NCBI GenBank assembly: GCA_050249615.1
Contig: JBFWQE010000011.1
Span: 3,672 to 67,671 of the forward strand
DNA: 64,000 nucleotides
Direction of reading: 5' to 3'
Source: VFZN01 sp050249615
Lineage (GTDB): Bacteria; Acidobacteriota; Vicinamibacteria; Vicinamibacterales; UBA2999
The position numbers and the translations under genes are program-made. Of this stretch, positions 17,002 to 25,933 are shown piece by piece. How positions within the stretch are numbered: the stretch's first letter is position 1; the number at the start of each line of letters is the position of its first letter. Under the pieces are notes generated by a model that worked only from the letters and a program-made list of their open reading frames with translations, was not told the origin of the DNA and did no database searches.

Positions 17002-18071
17002 TCGTCAACCAGTGGGTGCCCGCGGCGCACCGGGGCGATGCGGTGGGCGATTCCGCGCGGCGGGTGCGCGACCTCCTCCGCGGCATGGGCCACCAGTCCG
17101 ATGTCTTCGCGCTCACGATCGACGACGACCTGCAGGGAGACGTCCGCCCGTTCGCCGAACCGGAATCGCGCCGGGGCGACCTCACGATCTTCCACTTCGC
17201 GCTGGTCTCGCCGATGACGGCGGAGTTCGCGCAGCTGCCCGGTGGCCGGGTCCTGCAGTACCACAACGTGACGCCGGCCCACTTCTTCGGCCCGTGGGAT
17301 CCGGCGATGTTCCGCCTGGCGGAGCTCAGCCGCGACGACCTGAAGTCGCTCGTCGGCCACACGGACATCGCCCTCGGCGACTCGGACTACAACCGGCAGG
17401 AGCTCGAACGGCTCGGGTTCACCAACACCGGCGTCTTCCCCATCGCTGTCGACCTGTCGCGAGTCACGGCGCCGATCGCGCGGCCGGCCCTCGAGGCCGT
17501 CCTCGACGACGGGCTGCAGAACTTCCTGTTCGTGGGGCGGATTGCCCCCAACAAGAAGATCGAGGACCACATCCGCCTGGCCGAGTTCTACAAGCGCTAC
17601 GTGGACGAGCGCTACCGCTTCATCTTCGTGGGCAGAACCGACGGCGTGCCCCGGTACTACAACATGGTGCGGGCGCTGATCGCCGAGTTCCAGATGCCCC
17701 CGGATCGCTTCATCTTCACCGGACCCGTGCCGGACGAGGAGCTGGCGGTGTACTACCGCACGGCGAGCGTGTACCTCTCGCTGTCGGAGCACGAGGGGTT
17801 CTGCGTGCCGCTGCTCGAGGCCATGGCCGCCGACGTGCCGGTGCTGGCCTATGCGTCGAGCGCGGTGCCCGACACGCTCGGCGGCGCCGGCATCTCGTTC
17901 GCCCCGAAGGATCTCGAGTACGCGGCGGAACTGCTGGGCGAGCTGGCGTTCAACGATTCGCTGCGGGAGGCGGTCATTGCCGGCCAGCGCCGGCGGCTGA
18001 AGGACTTCGGCGACCATCGGATCATCGGCGAGCTGGAACAGCTCGTCGGCAGGTCACAACGCGGCGCGTAG
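16998..18071 (+). CDS. GT4-type glycosyltransferase B' (paralogue of preceding gene)
   Basis: The 357-residue product starts MIVNQWVPAAHRGDAVGDSA, carries VLQYHNVTPAHFF and GDSDYNRQELERLGF in the N-domain, and FLFVGRIAPNKKIEDHIRLAE and LSEHEGFCVPLLEAMAADVP (EX7E) in the C-domain. The shared blocks indicate a tandem duplication with glycosyltransferase B. The ATG at 16998 overlaps the upstream stop by ATGA; a longer upstream frame was rejected since it runs inside the preceding gene. A 32-bp gap separates it from the next glycosyltransferase. Confidence 0.88.
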   Translation: MIVNQWVPAAHRGDAVGDSARRVRDLLRGMGHQSDVFALTIDDDLQGDVRPFAEPESRRGDLTIFHFALVSPMTAEFAQLPGGRVLQYHNVTPAHFFGPWDPAMFRLAELSRDDLKSLVGHTDIALGDSDYNRQELERLGFTNTGVFPIAVDLSRVTAPIARPALEAVLDDGLQNFLFVGRIAPNKKIEDHIRLAEFYKRYVDERYRFIFVGRTDGVPRYYNMVRALIAEFQMPPDRFIFTGPVPDEELAVYYRTASVYLSLSEHEGFCVPLLEAMAADVPVLAYASSAVPDTLGGAGISFAPKDLEYAAELLGELAFNDSLREAVIAGQRRRLKDFGDHRIIGELEQLVGRSQRGA

Positions 18072-18103
18072 CACGGGGCCCTGCCCCGCCACCGGAGACC
18101 ATC

Positions 18104-19342
18104 GTGAAGATTGCATTCATCGTGCAGCGCTACGGCGCCGAGATTCTCGGCGGCTCGGAGTACCACTGCCGCCTCATTGCCGAGAGGATGGCGGCGAGGC
18201 ACGACGTGGAGGTGCTCACCACGTGCGCGCAGGACTACATCACGTGGAAGAACGAGTACCCGGAGGGCACCGACCGCATCCGCGGCGTCACGGTCCGGCG
18301 CTTCGCCAACGCCAGGGCCCGCGACATCCAGCGCTTCAACCAGTACTCGGACTGGATCTTCAGCCACGAGCACACGCGCGACGACGAGATGCGCTGGCTC
18401 GAGGAGCAGGGGCCCTGGTGCCCTTCGCTCATCGACTATCTGGGCCGGCACCACAAGTCTTACGATGCCCTGATCTTCTTCACGTACCTCTACGCGCCGA
18501 CGGTGCTCGGCCTCGGGATCGATCCGGCGCGCAGTATCCTCGTGCCCACCGCCCACGATGAGCCCGCCATCCGCCTGGGCATCTACCGGGAGCTCTTCGC
18601 CCGCGCCACCGCGGTGGCGTTCAACACCGAGGTCGAGAGGAACTTCCTCAAGACGACGTTCGAGATGCGGCTGATCGGCGAGGAGACGGTGGGCTGCGGC
18701 GTGGACCTGCTGCAGGACGAGCCGCTCCAGCCGCACGAGGAGCCCGAGGACGAGGAAGAGGTGCACAAGCAGCTGCCGCCGCACCTGCGGGCCAGGGGCA
18801 CGTCGTTCCGCCGCCGGCATCGCCTCCACGGGCAGTTCCTGCTCTACGGCGGCCGCATCGACGCCGGCAAGGGCTGCGAGGAATTGATCGAGTACTTCAC
18901 GAGCTACAAGGAACAGGGGGGCGACGCCACGCTGGCGCTGATGGGCGTGAAGCTGATGCAGATCCCCGAGGTGCCGTGGGTGAAGTTCGCGGGCCTGCTC
19001 TCGGAGCGCGAGCGCCTCCAGGCGCTCGAGGCGGCCACCATCGTCGTCGTGCCGTCGCCGTTCGAGAGCCTGTCGCTGCTGGCGCTCGAGGCGATGGCGG
19101 TGGGCACGCCCGTGCTGTGCAACGCGAGGGCGGAGGTGCTCGTGGAGCACTGCCGCAGCAGCAACGCGGGCCTCTACTACGCGGACCGCGACGAGTTCGT
19201 GGAGTGCACCAAGCTGCTGCTGGCGGACGACCGGCTCCGCGAGCGGATGGGCCGCAACGGCCGGGAGTACGTGAAGCGCAACTATCGGTGGGACGTGATC
19301 ATGCAGAAGTACGACAGGCTGATCGCGGCGCTCAAGCGGTAG
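18104..19342 (+). CDS. GT4-type glycosyltransferase A' (paralogue of the gene at 14168)
   Basis: The 412-residue product begins with a GTG start: KIAFIVQRYGAEILGGSEYH, nearly identical in pattern to glycosyltransferase A, including VEVLTTCAQDYITWKNEYPEG. The donor domain has LLYGGRIDAGKGCEELIEYF and the EX7E motif FESLSLLALEAMAVGTPVL. An acidic insert (EEPEDEEEVHKQ, near residue 210) and a basic loop are absent from the paralogue, while the basic C-terminal tail of A is missing here. It is the last gene of the cluster, facing the response regulator tail to tail. Confidence 0.88.
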   Translation: MKIAFIVQRYGAEILGGSEYHCRLIAERMAARHDVEVLTTCAQDYITWKNEYPEGTDRIRGVTVRRFANARARDIQRFNQYSDWIFSHEHTRDDEMRWLEEQGPWCPSLIDYLGRHHKSYDALIFFTYLYAPTVLGLGIDPARSILVPTAHDEPAIRLGIYRELFARATAVAFNTEVERNFLKTTFEMRLIGEETVGCGVDLLQDEPLQPHEEPEDEEEVHKQLPPHLRARGTSFRRRHRLHGQFLLYGGRIDAGKGCEELIEYFTSYKEQGGDATLALMGVKLMQIPEVPWVKFAGLLSERERLQALEAATIVVVPSPFESLSLLALEAMAVGTPVLCNARAEVLVEHCRSSNAGLYYADRDEFVECTKLLLADDRLRERMGRNGREYVKRNYRWDVIMQKYDRLIAALKR

Positions 19343-19351
19343 CACGGCGGC

Positions 19352-19377
19352 CGCCCGGCCCGTTCCCGCTCCGGGCG
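19352..19377. terminator. Candidate bidirectional terminator hairpin
   Basis: CGCCCGG (19352-19358) and CCGGGCG (19371-19377) form a seven-base stem with a 12-nt loop in the 45-bp gap between convergent genes. No T tract follows on either strand, so it may only block exonucleases. Confidence 0.4.
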
Positions 19378-19387
19378 AATCGCGGGG

Positions 19388-20869
19388 TTACTCGACGTCC
19401 GACCCCACGGGCTCGAGCTCGTCGCCCGATTCGGCCGGCACCTCTGCCGTCACCTCTGCCGGGTGGCCGCCGGCCGGCGCCTTCTTCCGGCGGGGCCGGA
19501 TGTCGTAACGCTTGATCATCTCGTTCAGCGTGGTCGGCTTGATGCGCAGCAGTTCGGCCGCGCGCTTCTGGACGCCGCCGGCGGCCTCGAGCGCCGACTC
19601 GATCCACTGCCGCTCGTAGGCCGCGGTCACTTCCTTCAGCGACACGCCCTCGGCCGGCATGACCACCTGCGGCAGGTGGAAGCGGGGCGCCCGGCGCACG
19701 TTCTCCGGGATGCGGTCTGCCGCGATGACGCTGCCGCTGCTCAGCACCACCGCGCGCTCGATGACGTTCTCGAGCTCGCGCACGTTGCCCGGCCAGTCGT
19801 ACTCCATCAACAGCTCGAGGGCGTCGGGCGCGAGCTCGAGCGCGGGCCGGCCGTTCTCCTGCGCGTACTTCTCGAGGAAGTGCTGCACGAGCAGCGGGAT
19901 GTCGTCCCGGCGATCGCGAAGCGACGGCAGCTCGATGCTGATGACGTGGAGGCGATAGAAGAGGTCCTCGCGGAACCGGCCGTCCTCCATCTCGCGCCGC
20001 AGGTCCACGTTGGTGGCCGCGATGATGCGGACGTCCACCTTGATCGTCTCCATCCCGCCCAGGCGCATGAACTCCCGCTCCTGCATCACGCGGAGGAGCT
20101 TCGCCTGCGTCTCCATCGGGATGTTGCCAATCTCGTCGAAGAAGATGCTGCCCTTGTCCGCGAGGTCGAAGAGGCCCTTCTTGGGATACACGGCGCCGGT
20201 GAAGGCGCCCTTGACGTGGCCGAAGAGGGTGGACTCCAGCAGGTCCGGCGGCAGATTGCCGGAGTTGACCGTGACGAAGGCCTTGTCGGCGCGCGACGAG
20301 TTGCTGTGGATGGCCCGGGCCACCAGCTCCTTGCCCGTGCCGCTCTCGCCGGTGATGAGGATGGTCGAGCGGCTGGGCGCCGCCTGTGCGATGAGCTCGA
20401 ACACCTGCATCATCCGCGGGCTGCGGCCGATGATGCCCGAGAACTTGTGGTACCGCCTGGCGGCCTCGCTCTTGAGCTGGGTGTTCTCCTCCCGCAGGCG
20501 GTGGTGCTCGATCGCGTTCCGCAGCACCACCAGGACCTCGTCGTTCTTGAAGGGCTTGGTGATGTAGTCGAACGCGCCCAGTTTCATCGCGCGGATGGCC
20601 GTGTCCATCGACGCGTACGCCGTGATCATGAGCACGGGCAGCGCGTCGTCCTGCTTCTTGAGCTCCTCGAGGACCTGCAGCCCGTCGATGCCCGGCATCA
20701 TCACGTCCACGATCACGGCATCGAAGGGCAGCGCGCGGGCGAGCTCCAGTCCCTCCTGCCCCGACGAGGCCATGCGGACGGCGTACCCCTCCCGTTCCAG
20801 GAGGGCCTGCAGGATCTCCCGCATGATCTCTTCGTCGTCGATGACGAGAACCGAACCGTTACGCCGCAT
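19388..20869 (-). CDS. NtrC-family sigma-54-dependent response regulator
   Basis: The 493-residue product has a receiver domain (phospho-acceptor Asp55 in VIVDVMMPG, switch Lys in YITKPFK) and a sigma-54 AAA+ domain with Walker A GESGTGKE (174-181) and GAFTGA (221-226), the loop that contacts sigma-54. Walker B (SIFFDEIGN) follows, then a Fis-type HTH (KRAAELLRIKPTTLNEMIKRY). An acidic C-terminal tail of about 25 residues follows the HTH. It is encoded 30 bp after the histidine kinase and is surely its partner. Targets should have -24/-12 promoters; one candidate lies at 46.2 kb. Confidence 0.95.
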   Translation of the reverse strand: MRRNGSVLVIDDEEIMREILQALLEREGYAVRMASSGQEGLELARALPFDAVIVDVMMPGIDGLQVLEELKKQDDALPVLMITAYASMDTAIRAMKLGAFDYITKPFKNDEVLVVLRNAIEHHRLREENTQLKSEAARRYHKFSGIIGRSPRMMQVFELIAQAAPSRSTILITGESGTGKELVARAIHSNSSRADKAFVTVNSGNLPPDLLESTLFGHVKGAFTGAVYPKKGLFDLADKGSIFFDEIGNIPMETQAKLLRVMQEREFMRLGGMETIKVDVRIIAATNVDLRREMEDGRFREDLFYRLHVISIELPSLRDRRDDIPLLVQHFLEKYAQENGRPALELAPDALELLMEYDWPGNVRELENVIERAVVLSSGSVIAADRIPENVRRAPRFHLPQVVMPAEGVSLKEVTAAYERQWIESALEAAGGVQKRAAELLRIKPTTLNEMIKRYDIRPRRKKAPAGGHPAEVTAEVPAESGDELEPVGSDVE

Positions 20870-20899
20870 AGAACTGCTCCGGCACCTCGTGGCGCGCCT

Positions 20900-23860
20900 C
20901 TACATCGCCGCGAGCTGCGCTCCGGGCTGCGCCAGCTTGAAGCGCAGCGTGAACCGCGTCCCCTGCCCAGGGACGCTGTGGCACTGGATCGAGGCGTCGT
21001 GCTCGCGCACGATGCCGTACGTGATGGACAGCCCGAGGCCCGTGCCCTGGCCGATGGGCTTGGTGGTGAAGAACGGATCGTAGATGCGATCCAGGTGCTC
21101 GGGCGCGATGCCGGCGCCGGTGTCCGACACCTCGGCCACGGCGTCGTCGCCCTCGCAGCGGGTGGAGATGGTCAGCCAGCCGCCACTCGGCATCGCATCG
21201 CGGGCGTTCAGGAACAGGTTGAGGAACACCTGCTGCAGCTTGAACTCGAAGCCCACGACCGCTACCGCGCCGGGCGACAGCTCGCGCCGGATCTTGACGC
21301 GGCCCTTCTCGAACTGGTGCTCAAGCAGCGACAGCACGTCGCAGACCACGGCATTCACGTCCACGATGGTGCGCTCCGACGCGTCGCCCGTGCCCGTCCG
21401 CGAGAGGTGCAGCAGCCCGTTGACGATGCGCGCGGCCCGGAACGTCTGCTTCTCGATCTTCTCGAGCACCGCCGTGCGCGGGTCCTGGGGGTCGGACCCC
21501 TCCAGCAGCATCTGCGTGTAGCTCGAGATGCCCGTGAGCGGTGTGTTCACCTCGTGCGCCACGCCCGCGGCCAGCACGCCCAGCGACGCCATCTTCTCGG
21601 AGATGCGCAGCTGCTCCTCCAGCTGCATCCGCTCCGTGACGTCCTCGAAGATCACGATGGTCCCGGACGCGGGTGCGCCGGCGCCCAGGGCCTGCAGCGG
21701 CACCGTGGTGATGTTCACCAGGAGCTTCGCGCCCTCGCGGCGGTCGCGGCCCGACAGCGGCACGCGAAATGCCGCCGCCCCCTGCGGGTGGTCGCGCCGC
21801 TGCGATCGCAGCACCTCCACGACGTCCGCGTCGAACAGGCGATCCAGCGGCTGGCCCATGGCCTCCCGGCGCGTCGGGCCGTAGAGGCGTTCCAGCGCCT
21901 GGTTCCACCGGACGACCCGGTCGTCGAGCCCGAGCACGAGCAGGCCGTCATCGAGCGATTCCAGGATGTTCTCGTTGAAGCTCCGCAGCCGGTCCAGCTC
22001 CGAGGCCTTCAGGTGCAGCTGCCGGTAGAGCCGGCCGTTCTCGATGGCCACGGCCGCCTGCCCGGCCACCGCCGTCACCAGGCCGAGATCCTCGCTCGTC
22101 AACGGCTCGCCGCTCTCGCGCCGGCCCAGCACCAGCACCGCGACGGTGCTCCCCTGTGAGACGCACGGCACGAAGTAGTAGATGCCGGCGTCGCGCCAGA
22201 ACTCGATCTCCTCCACGGTGAAGCGCGTCGCGGCCATGGGGTCGTCCAGCCGCACGGTGTGACCCGCCGCCACCCGGCCGCCGATGCCCGACGAGGCCTC
22301 CAGCCGCGGCACTCCGGTCTCGAGCCCATCGACGTGCAGCGCCTCGAAGTCGCCCCGGTCGTTCGCCAGCATGAACGCCATCGCGTCCACTTCAATCGTC
22401 TCGCGCACGCGCGTGACCAGCCGCTCGGCCAGGCGGTCGAGCACGAGGTCGGTGTTGAGGTCGCGGGCGAACTCCACCAGCGCGCGGCGGTAGTCGTAGC
22501 GATCCCGGTAGAACACCCGGTCGATGGCCCTCTGCAGGCCGTCCTTCACCGGGCGAGCCAGCAGGATCACGATGACCGTAGCCAGGAAGGCGATGACCCA
22601 CCGCTGGTCGGTTTCGCTCTGGATGAACGACCCGCCCGAGGTGCGCAGGATGAGCACGAAGATGACGACGCTCGCCGCGACCGCCGACGTGTAGACCAGC
22701 AGGCGCTTCAGGATGATCTCGACGTCCATCAGGCGGTAGCGCACGATGGCCGACGCGAAGGCCAGCGGGATGAACCCGAGCGGCACGGCGGAGAACTCCA
22801 TCGGGATGGACGGATCCACGCCGAAGGCGAACGGCACCGCGTAGCCCAACGCGAACGGCAGGGCCCCGAGCGCCGTCCCCCAGACGATCCAGCGCAGCTG
22901 GCGCTTCACCGTGACCGAACGTGCCCGGGACAGCGCCCGCACCAGGACCGCCAGCCCGGAGGTCAGGAACACGGCGAGGTAGAGCAACTCGAGACGGTCG
23001 AGCAGAGCGACGAGCCGGACGAAGTAGTCGGGTTCGATGGCGGCCCGCATGAGGGCCACGACGCGCGTGAGGCCGAGAACCGCAGCCGGGAGGTACACCG
23101 CCGGAAGCCATCGTTCGAGGAGCGCGGCGTAACCCGCGTGGTGCGGACGTTCGGGGAAGACCAGGGCGAAATGCAGGAACAGTGGCGGCAGCAGCAGCAG
23201 CGCCACCACGTCAGCCCAGTAGAACGCCCAGTCGACCCTGTCGAGTCGGCCGCTGAACGAGAACGCCATCACCCCGAAGAAGGCGACCGACAGCCAGAAG
23301 AAGTGAAGCGTTGCCTGATCGTTGGGCCGGCGGGTTCGCACCGCTGCGCCAACGAGCAGGGTGAAGATGCCCACGGCCGCCAGCAGGTAGTACAGCAGCC
23401 CCGCGCCGTTGGGGAGGGGCGCCAGCTGGACCTGTGCGACCTCGCGCGACCCCAGTCTCAGCAACGTGTAGACGTGCCGCTCACCGGCCCTGGCCCGCTG
23501 CTGCACCGCGAACACGTCCGCGCGGCCTTCCACTGGTTGGCCGTCGATGGCCAGCAGGATGTCGCCGGGTCTCACCCCGGCGCGTTCTGCGGCGGACGGG
23601 ACCGCAACCTCGGCCGCCACCACACCTGCCGAGCGCTGGACCCAGAGCACGCCGTCCTCGACATCCACGGAGGTGGCGCGCGACGCCACGTTGGCCAGGC
23701 CGAAGACGAGCAGGCAGACCGTCACCACAACGGGCAGGGCGGTCCGATGCCAATCCTGAGATCGACCGGAGCCGGAGGGTCGTGGCGGCTCGTACGAGAG
23801 CCTGGTCTCGGAGTTCAAGACAGGGTCTTCCGGACCAACTGGGAGCAAACCGTATTCCAC
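20900..23860 (-). CDS. Membrane histidine kinase with PDZ, multi-TM, GAF, PAS, HisKA and HATPase domains
   Basis: The 986-residue sensor has a first helix near 42-60, then a periplasmic PDZ-like domain (AERAGVRPGDILLAIDGQPVEG, about 90-112). A block of about nine further helices follows to residue 430, then GAF (about 455-600), PAS (about 620-735), HisKA with phospho-acceptor His769 in AGVAHEVNTPLTG, and HATPase with N-box NLFLNARDAM, DTGAGI and GTGLGL. The kinase is complete. The PDZ outside the membrane suggests it senses a peptide C-terminus or misfolded protein. The start is a GTG; the upstream 129 bp are unusually AT-rich. The response regulator follows directly. Confidence 0.92.
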   Translation of the reverse strand: MEYGLLPVGPEDPVLNSETRLSYEPPRPSGSGRSQDWHRTALPVVVTVCLLVFGLANVASRATSVDVEDGVLWVQRSAGVVAAEVAVPSAAERAGVRPGDILLAIDGQPVEGRADVFAVQQRARAGERHVYTLLRLGSREVAQVQLAPLPNGAGLLYYLLAAVGIFTLLVGAAVRTRRPNDQATLHFFWLSVAFFGVMAFSFSGRLDRVDWAFYWADVVALLLLPPLFLHFALVFPERPHHAGYAALLERWLPAVYLPAAVLGLTRVVALMRAAIEPDYFVRLVALLDRLELLYLAVFLTSGLAVLVRALSRARSVTVKRQLRWIVWGTALGALPFALGYAVPFAFGVDPSIPMEFSAVPLGFIPLAFASAIVRYRLMDVEIILKRLLVYTSAVAASVVIFVLILRTSGGSFIQSETDQRWVIAFLATVIVILLARPVKDGLQRAIDRVFYRDRYDYRRALVEFARDLNTDLVLDRLAERLVTRVRETIEVDAMAFMLANDRGDFEALHVDGLETGVPRLEASSGIGGRVAAGHTVRLDDPMAATRFTVEEIEFWRDAGIYYFVPCVSQGSTVAVLVLGRRESGEPLTSEDLGLVTAVAGQAAVAIENGRLYRQLHLKASELDRLRSFNENILESLDDGLLVLGLDDRVVRWNQALERLYGPTRREAMGQPLDRLFDADVVEVLRSQRRDHPQGAAAFRVPLSGRDRREGAKLLVNITTVPLQALGAGAPASGTIVIFEDVTERMQLEEQLRISEKMASLGVLAAGVAHEVNTPLTGISSYTQMLLEGSDPQDPRTAVLEKIEKQTFRAARIVNGLLHLSRTGTGDASERTIVDVNAVVCDVLSLLEHQFEKGRVKIRRELSPGAVAVVGFEFKLQQVFLNLFLNARDAMPSGGWLTISTRCEGDDAVAEVSDTGAGIAPEHLDRIYDPFFTTKPIGQGTGLGLSITYGIVREHDASIQCHSVPGQGTRFTLRFKLAQPGAQLAAM

Positions 23861-23989
23861 TGTAACAGGGCCTCTACATGCCCTAACTCATTGATAAGAA
23901 TACAGTTTGTGACAAAAATCCCCCGGACGGCCAGACAATATTCAAATCTTCGTCCGGACGATCCAAACCCACGGACGCGGGAGGGGCGA
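23861..23989 (-). promoter_or_regulatory. AT-rich spacer, probable kinase promoter region
   Basis: This 129-bp gap between the barrel-protein stop and the kinase start is much richer in A and T than its surroundings. A TTGTCA word on the minus strand (23910-23915) could be a -35, but I cannot pair it with a convincing -10. No sigma-54 element was found here. Confidence 0.3.
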
Positions 23990-25876
23990 CTAGAAGCGAA
24001 CGGTCAGGCCACCGACGATGCGCTTCGGCGGACGGACGACCAGGATTTCGTCGTAGGTCGAGGCTCCGGCCATGGCCTCGTGGAACATGTTCCGGACCGC
24101 GAGCAGCATCTCCCATTCGGACCGCAAGAAGTTCATGAAGGGAAGCGCCTGGTTCACCTGCAGCTCGAAACGGCCGTCCAGCCCCCGCGGGTGCTCCGGG
24201 TCGTCCGGCCGGATGAAGGCGTTGCTGACCCTGTAGAACAGCACCATGCGGGTGGCCGTCTGCGGAACCTCGGTTTCGACGGAGGTCGTCAGGTCGTGAA
24301 CACGCTCGCGCTCGGCCCCGTGCACCGCCCCCGGAACGAGGTGCGCCAGACGGGCGAGGTCGGCCGGAGGCGGCCCGTCCGTCCAGAGAGCGCTCGCGAG
24401 TGAGTACCCCACGGCCCCCCGCACGTGCGGTGCAAGGGCGTGCATGACGGTCACACCGACTCCACGAATGCTGGCATCGCCCACCGTGCCAACGCGGTAA
24501 TGCCCGATGGCTTCCGGCGGGCCGTCCGGGCTCCGAAGCCCGAACATGGTGATCGCCTGGTCATCCACGTTCTGGTGGAAGGCGCGCACCCCGAGGGTGG
24601 CGCCGTTCCAGCTGCGCTCGAGACCGACCTCGTAGTGTTCCAACCCCTGGGTCCGGAAGCCTTCCCGCGAGAGGGGCGAGAAGGTGCGTTGCGGCGGCAA
24701 CCAGGAGGCGCGCGTTGGCGGCAGGAACTCCTGTGCACCGGGGGCCGAGAGCTGCCGGGACGCCAGGCCGCGCACGCGCCACGCGGCGTTCAACGCGTAG
24801 CTGGCCGTCACGCGTGGGCTGAAGAGCGAAGGCTCCACCAGGTAGTCGTAATGTGCGTAGGTGGCGCCGACACCCACGCTCAGGCCGGGCGTGATGGTCC
24901 ATTCGTCGAAGGCGAAGACCGAGCCCACATTGCGCGCGGTGTCGGGTACCGCCGCCAGTGCCGCGGCGTTCCCGCCCCAGTAGCGCTGCAGGCTGTAGGA
25001 CATGCCCGCCTGGTAGCGATGTGGCGAGCCAGCCCGGGCCTGGTAGCTGCCGGCAACGATCCAGGAGTCCAGGTCGCCCTGGTTCATGGCGGCACGCACG
25101 GCCCAGTCGCCGTGGTCCCCGACGTTCGATCCGACGGAGAAGAAGGCTACGCTGCGGGTGCGGTCCATCTGCAGCAGTTCTGCCGGGCTGTCGAAGGCAC
25201 CGGTCGTCAGCAGATCCACCTGTCCGTCGAGCGACATGTCGGCGAAGAGGGCACCGGCCGCCCGTGCCGAGGTTTCGAATGCCCGGCCGAGGAACTCGAA
25301 CGGGTCGGCGAACGATGAGTCGTCGGCGGGCAGACCGCCGGCCATGGCCGTGGTGTCCCGCAGGACGCTGCGCTTCAACCGGCGGAGTCGCCACGCGAGA
25401 TCGGTTTCGCTTCGCTCGTCGGCCGGGTCGGCGGGTGCGGCGCCGATGGCGGTGGCCCCCATCCCTGCCTCGGCAACACGGGGCACCGACGGCTCGCCTT
25501 CGCGCCGAAGGGTGAACGAGGAGGGCGTCCGGCCAGCGGGTCGCACCTCGACAATGGTGCCTCGAACGCTCAGGTAGCCCTGACGGTGGGCCCGCAGGAG
25601 GTAGGGCCCCGGCGGAAGCTGCCGAAGCGAGAACTGTCCCAGCCGGTCGGAGACAGCGAAGGCAGTGGTCGAGCCGAGGGCCGAGACGACCACGCCGTCG
25701 AGGGGATTGCCCGCATCGTCGGCCACCTGGCCGATGATCTGGCCCAGCGAGGTGGCGGCGAGCTCGGTGACGGGCGAGAGGTGGCGGACAGGGGCCTGGG
25801 CGAAGGCGGAACCCGAACCAGCTGCCAGGAGGCAGAAGGCCAACGCCGGGATGGTCAGACGACCAGGGATGCCCAT
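23990..25876 (-). CDS. Outer-membrane beta-barrel protein with carboxypeptidase-regulatory domain (TonB-receptor-like, no clear plug)
   Basis: The 628-residue product has a signal peptide ending FAQA near residue 27, then a carboxypeptidase-regulatory-like domain (GQIIGQVADDAGNPLDGVVV, about 45-125). From about residue 225 it is an alternating beta-strand barrel ending VGGLTVRF, with the terminal Phe recognised by BAM. The order matches acidobacterial TonB-dependent-receptor-like proteins, but the usual plug domain between the two parts is not recognisable; a linker with a basic helix takes its place. It may be a plugless porin-like relative. It lies upstream of the kinase-regulator pair on the same strand. 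Confidence 0.72.
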   Translation of the reverse strand: MGIPGRLTIPALAFCLLAAGSGSAFAQAPVRHLSPVTELAATSLGQIIGQVADDAGNPLDGVVVSALGSTTAFAVSDRLGQFSLRQLPPGPYLLRAHRQGYLSVRGTIVEVRPAGRTPSSFTLRREGEPSVPRVAEAGMGATAIGAAPADPADERSETDLAWRLRRLKRSVLRDTTAMAGGLPADDSSFADPFEFLGRAFETSARAAGALFADMSLDGQVDLLTTGAFDSPAELLQMDRTRSVAFFSVGSNVGDHGDWAVRAAMNQGDLDSWIVAGSYQARAGSPHRYQAGMSYSLQRYWGGNAAALAAVPDTARNVGSVFAFDEWTITPGLSVGVGATYAHYDYLVEPSLFSPRVTASYALNAAWRVRGLASRQLSAPGAQEFLPPTRASWLPPQRTFSPLSREGFRTQGLEHYEVGLERSWNGATLGVRAFHQNVDDQAITMFGLRSPDGPPEAIGHYRVGTVGDASIRGVGVTVMHALAPHVRGAVGYSLASALWTDGPPPADLARLAHLVPGAVHGAERERVHDLTTSVETEVPQTATRMVLFYRVSNAFIRPDDPEHPRGLDGRFELQVNQALPFMNFLRSEWEMLLAVRNMFHEAMAGASTYDEILVVRPPKRIVGGLTVRF

Positions 25877-25887
25877 AGGTTGTGGAA

Positions 25888-25915
25888 ACCGCCCCCGGGC
25901 GCTGTCGGGGGCGGT
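25888..25915 (-). terminator. Strong GC hairpin just before the barrel-protein start
   Basis: ACCGCCCCCG (25888-25897) and CGGGGGCGGT (25906-25915) form a perfect ten-base stem with an eight-base loop. On the minus strand it is followed by TTT and then, 11 nt later, by the start codon. It could end transcription of the upstream gene or hinder translation of the barrel gene. Confidence 0.55.
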
Positions 25916-25933
25916 CCGGTAACTACCGACAGT

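Noticed and set aside
19463..24403. Long plus-strand frames (898 and 714 codons) antisense to the response regulator, the kinase and the start of the barrel gene
   Set aside because: Same low-complexity Arg/His/Gln composition, no start context, and complete overlap with motif-bearing genes.
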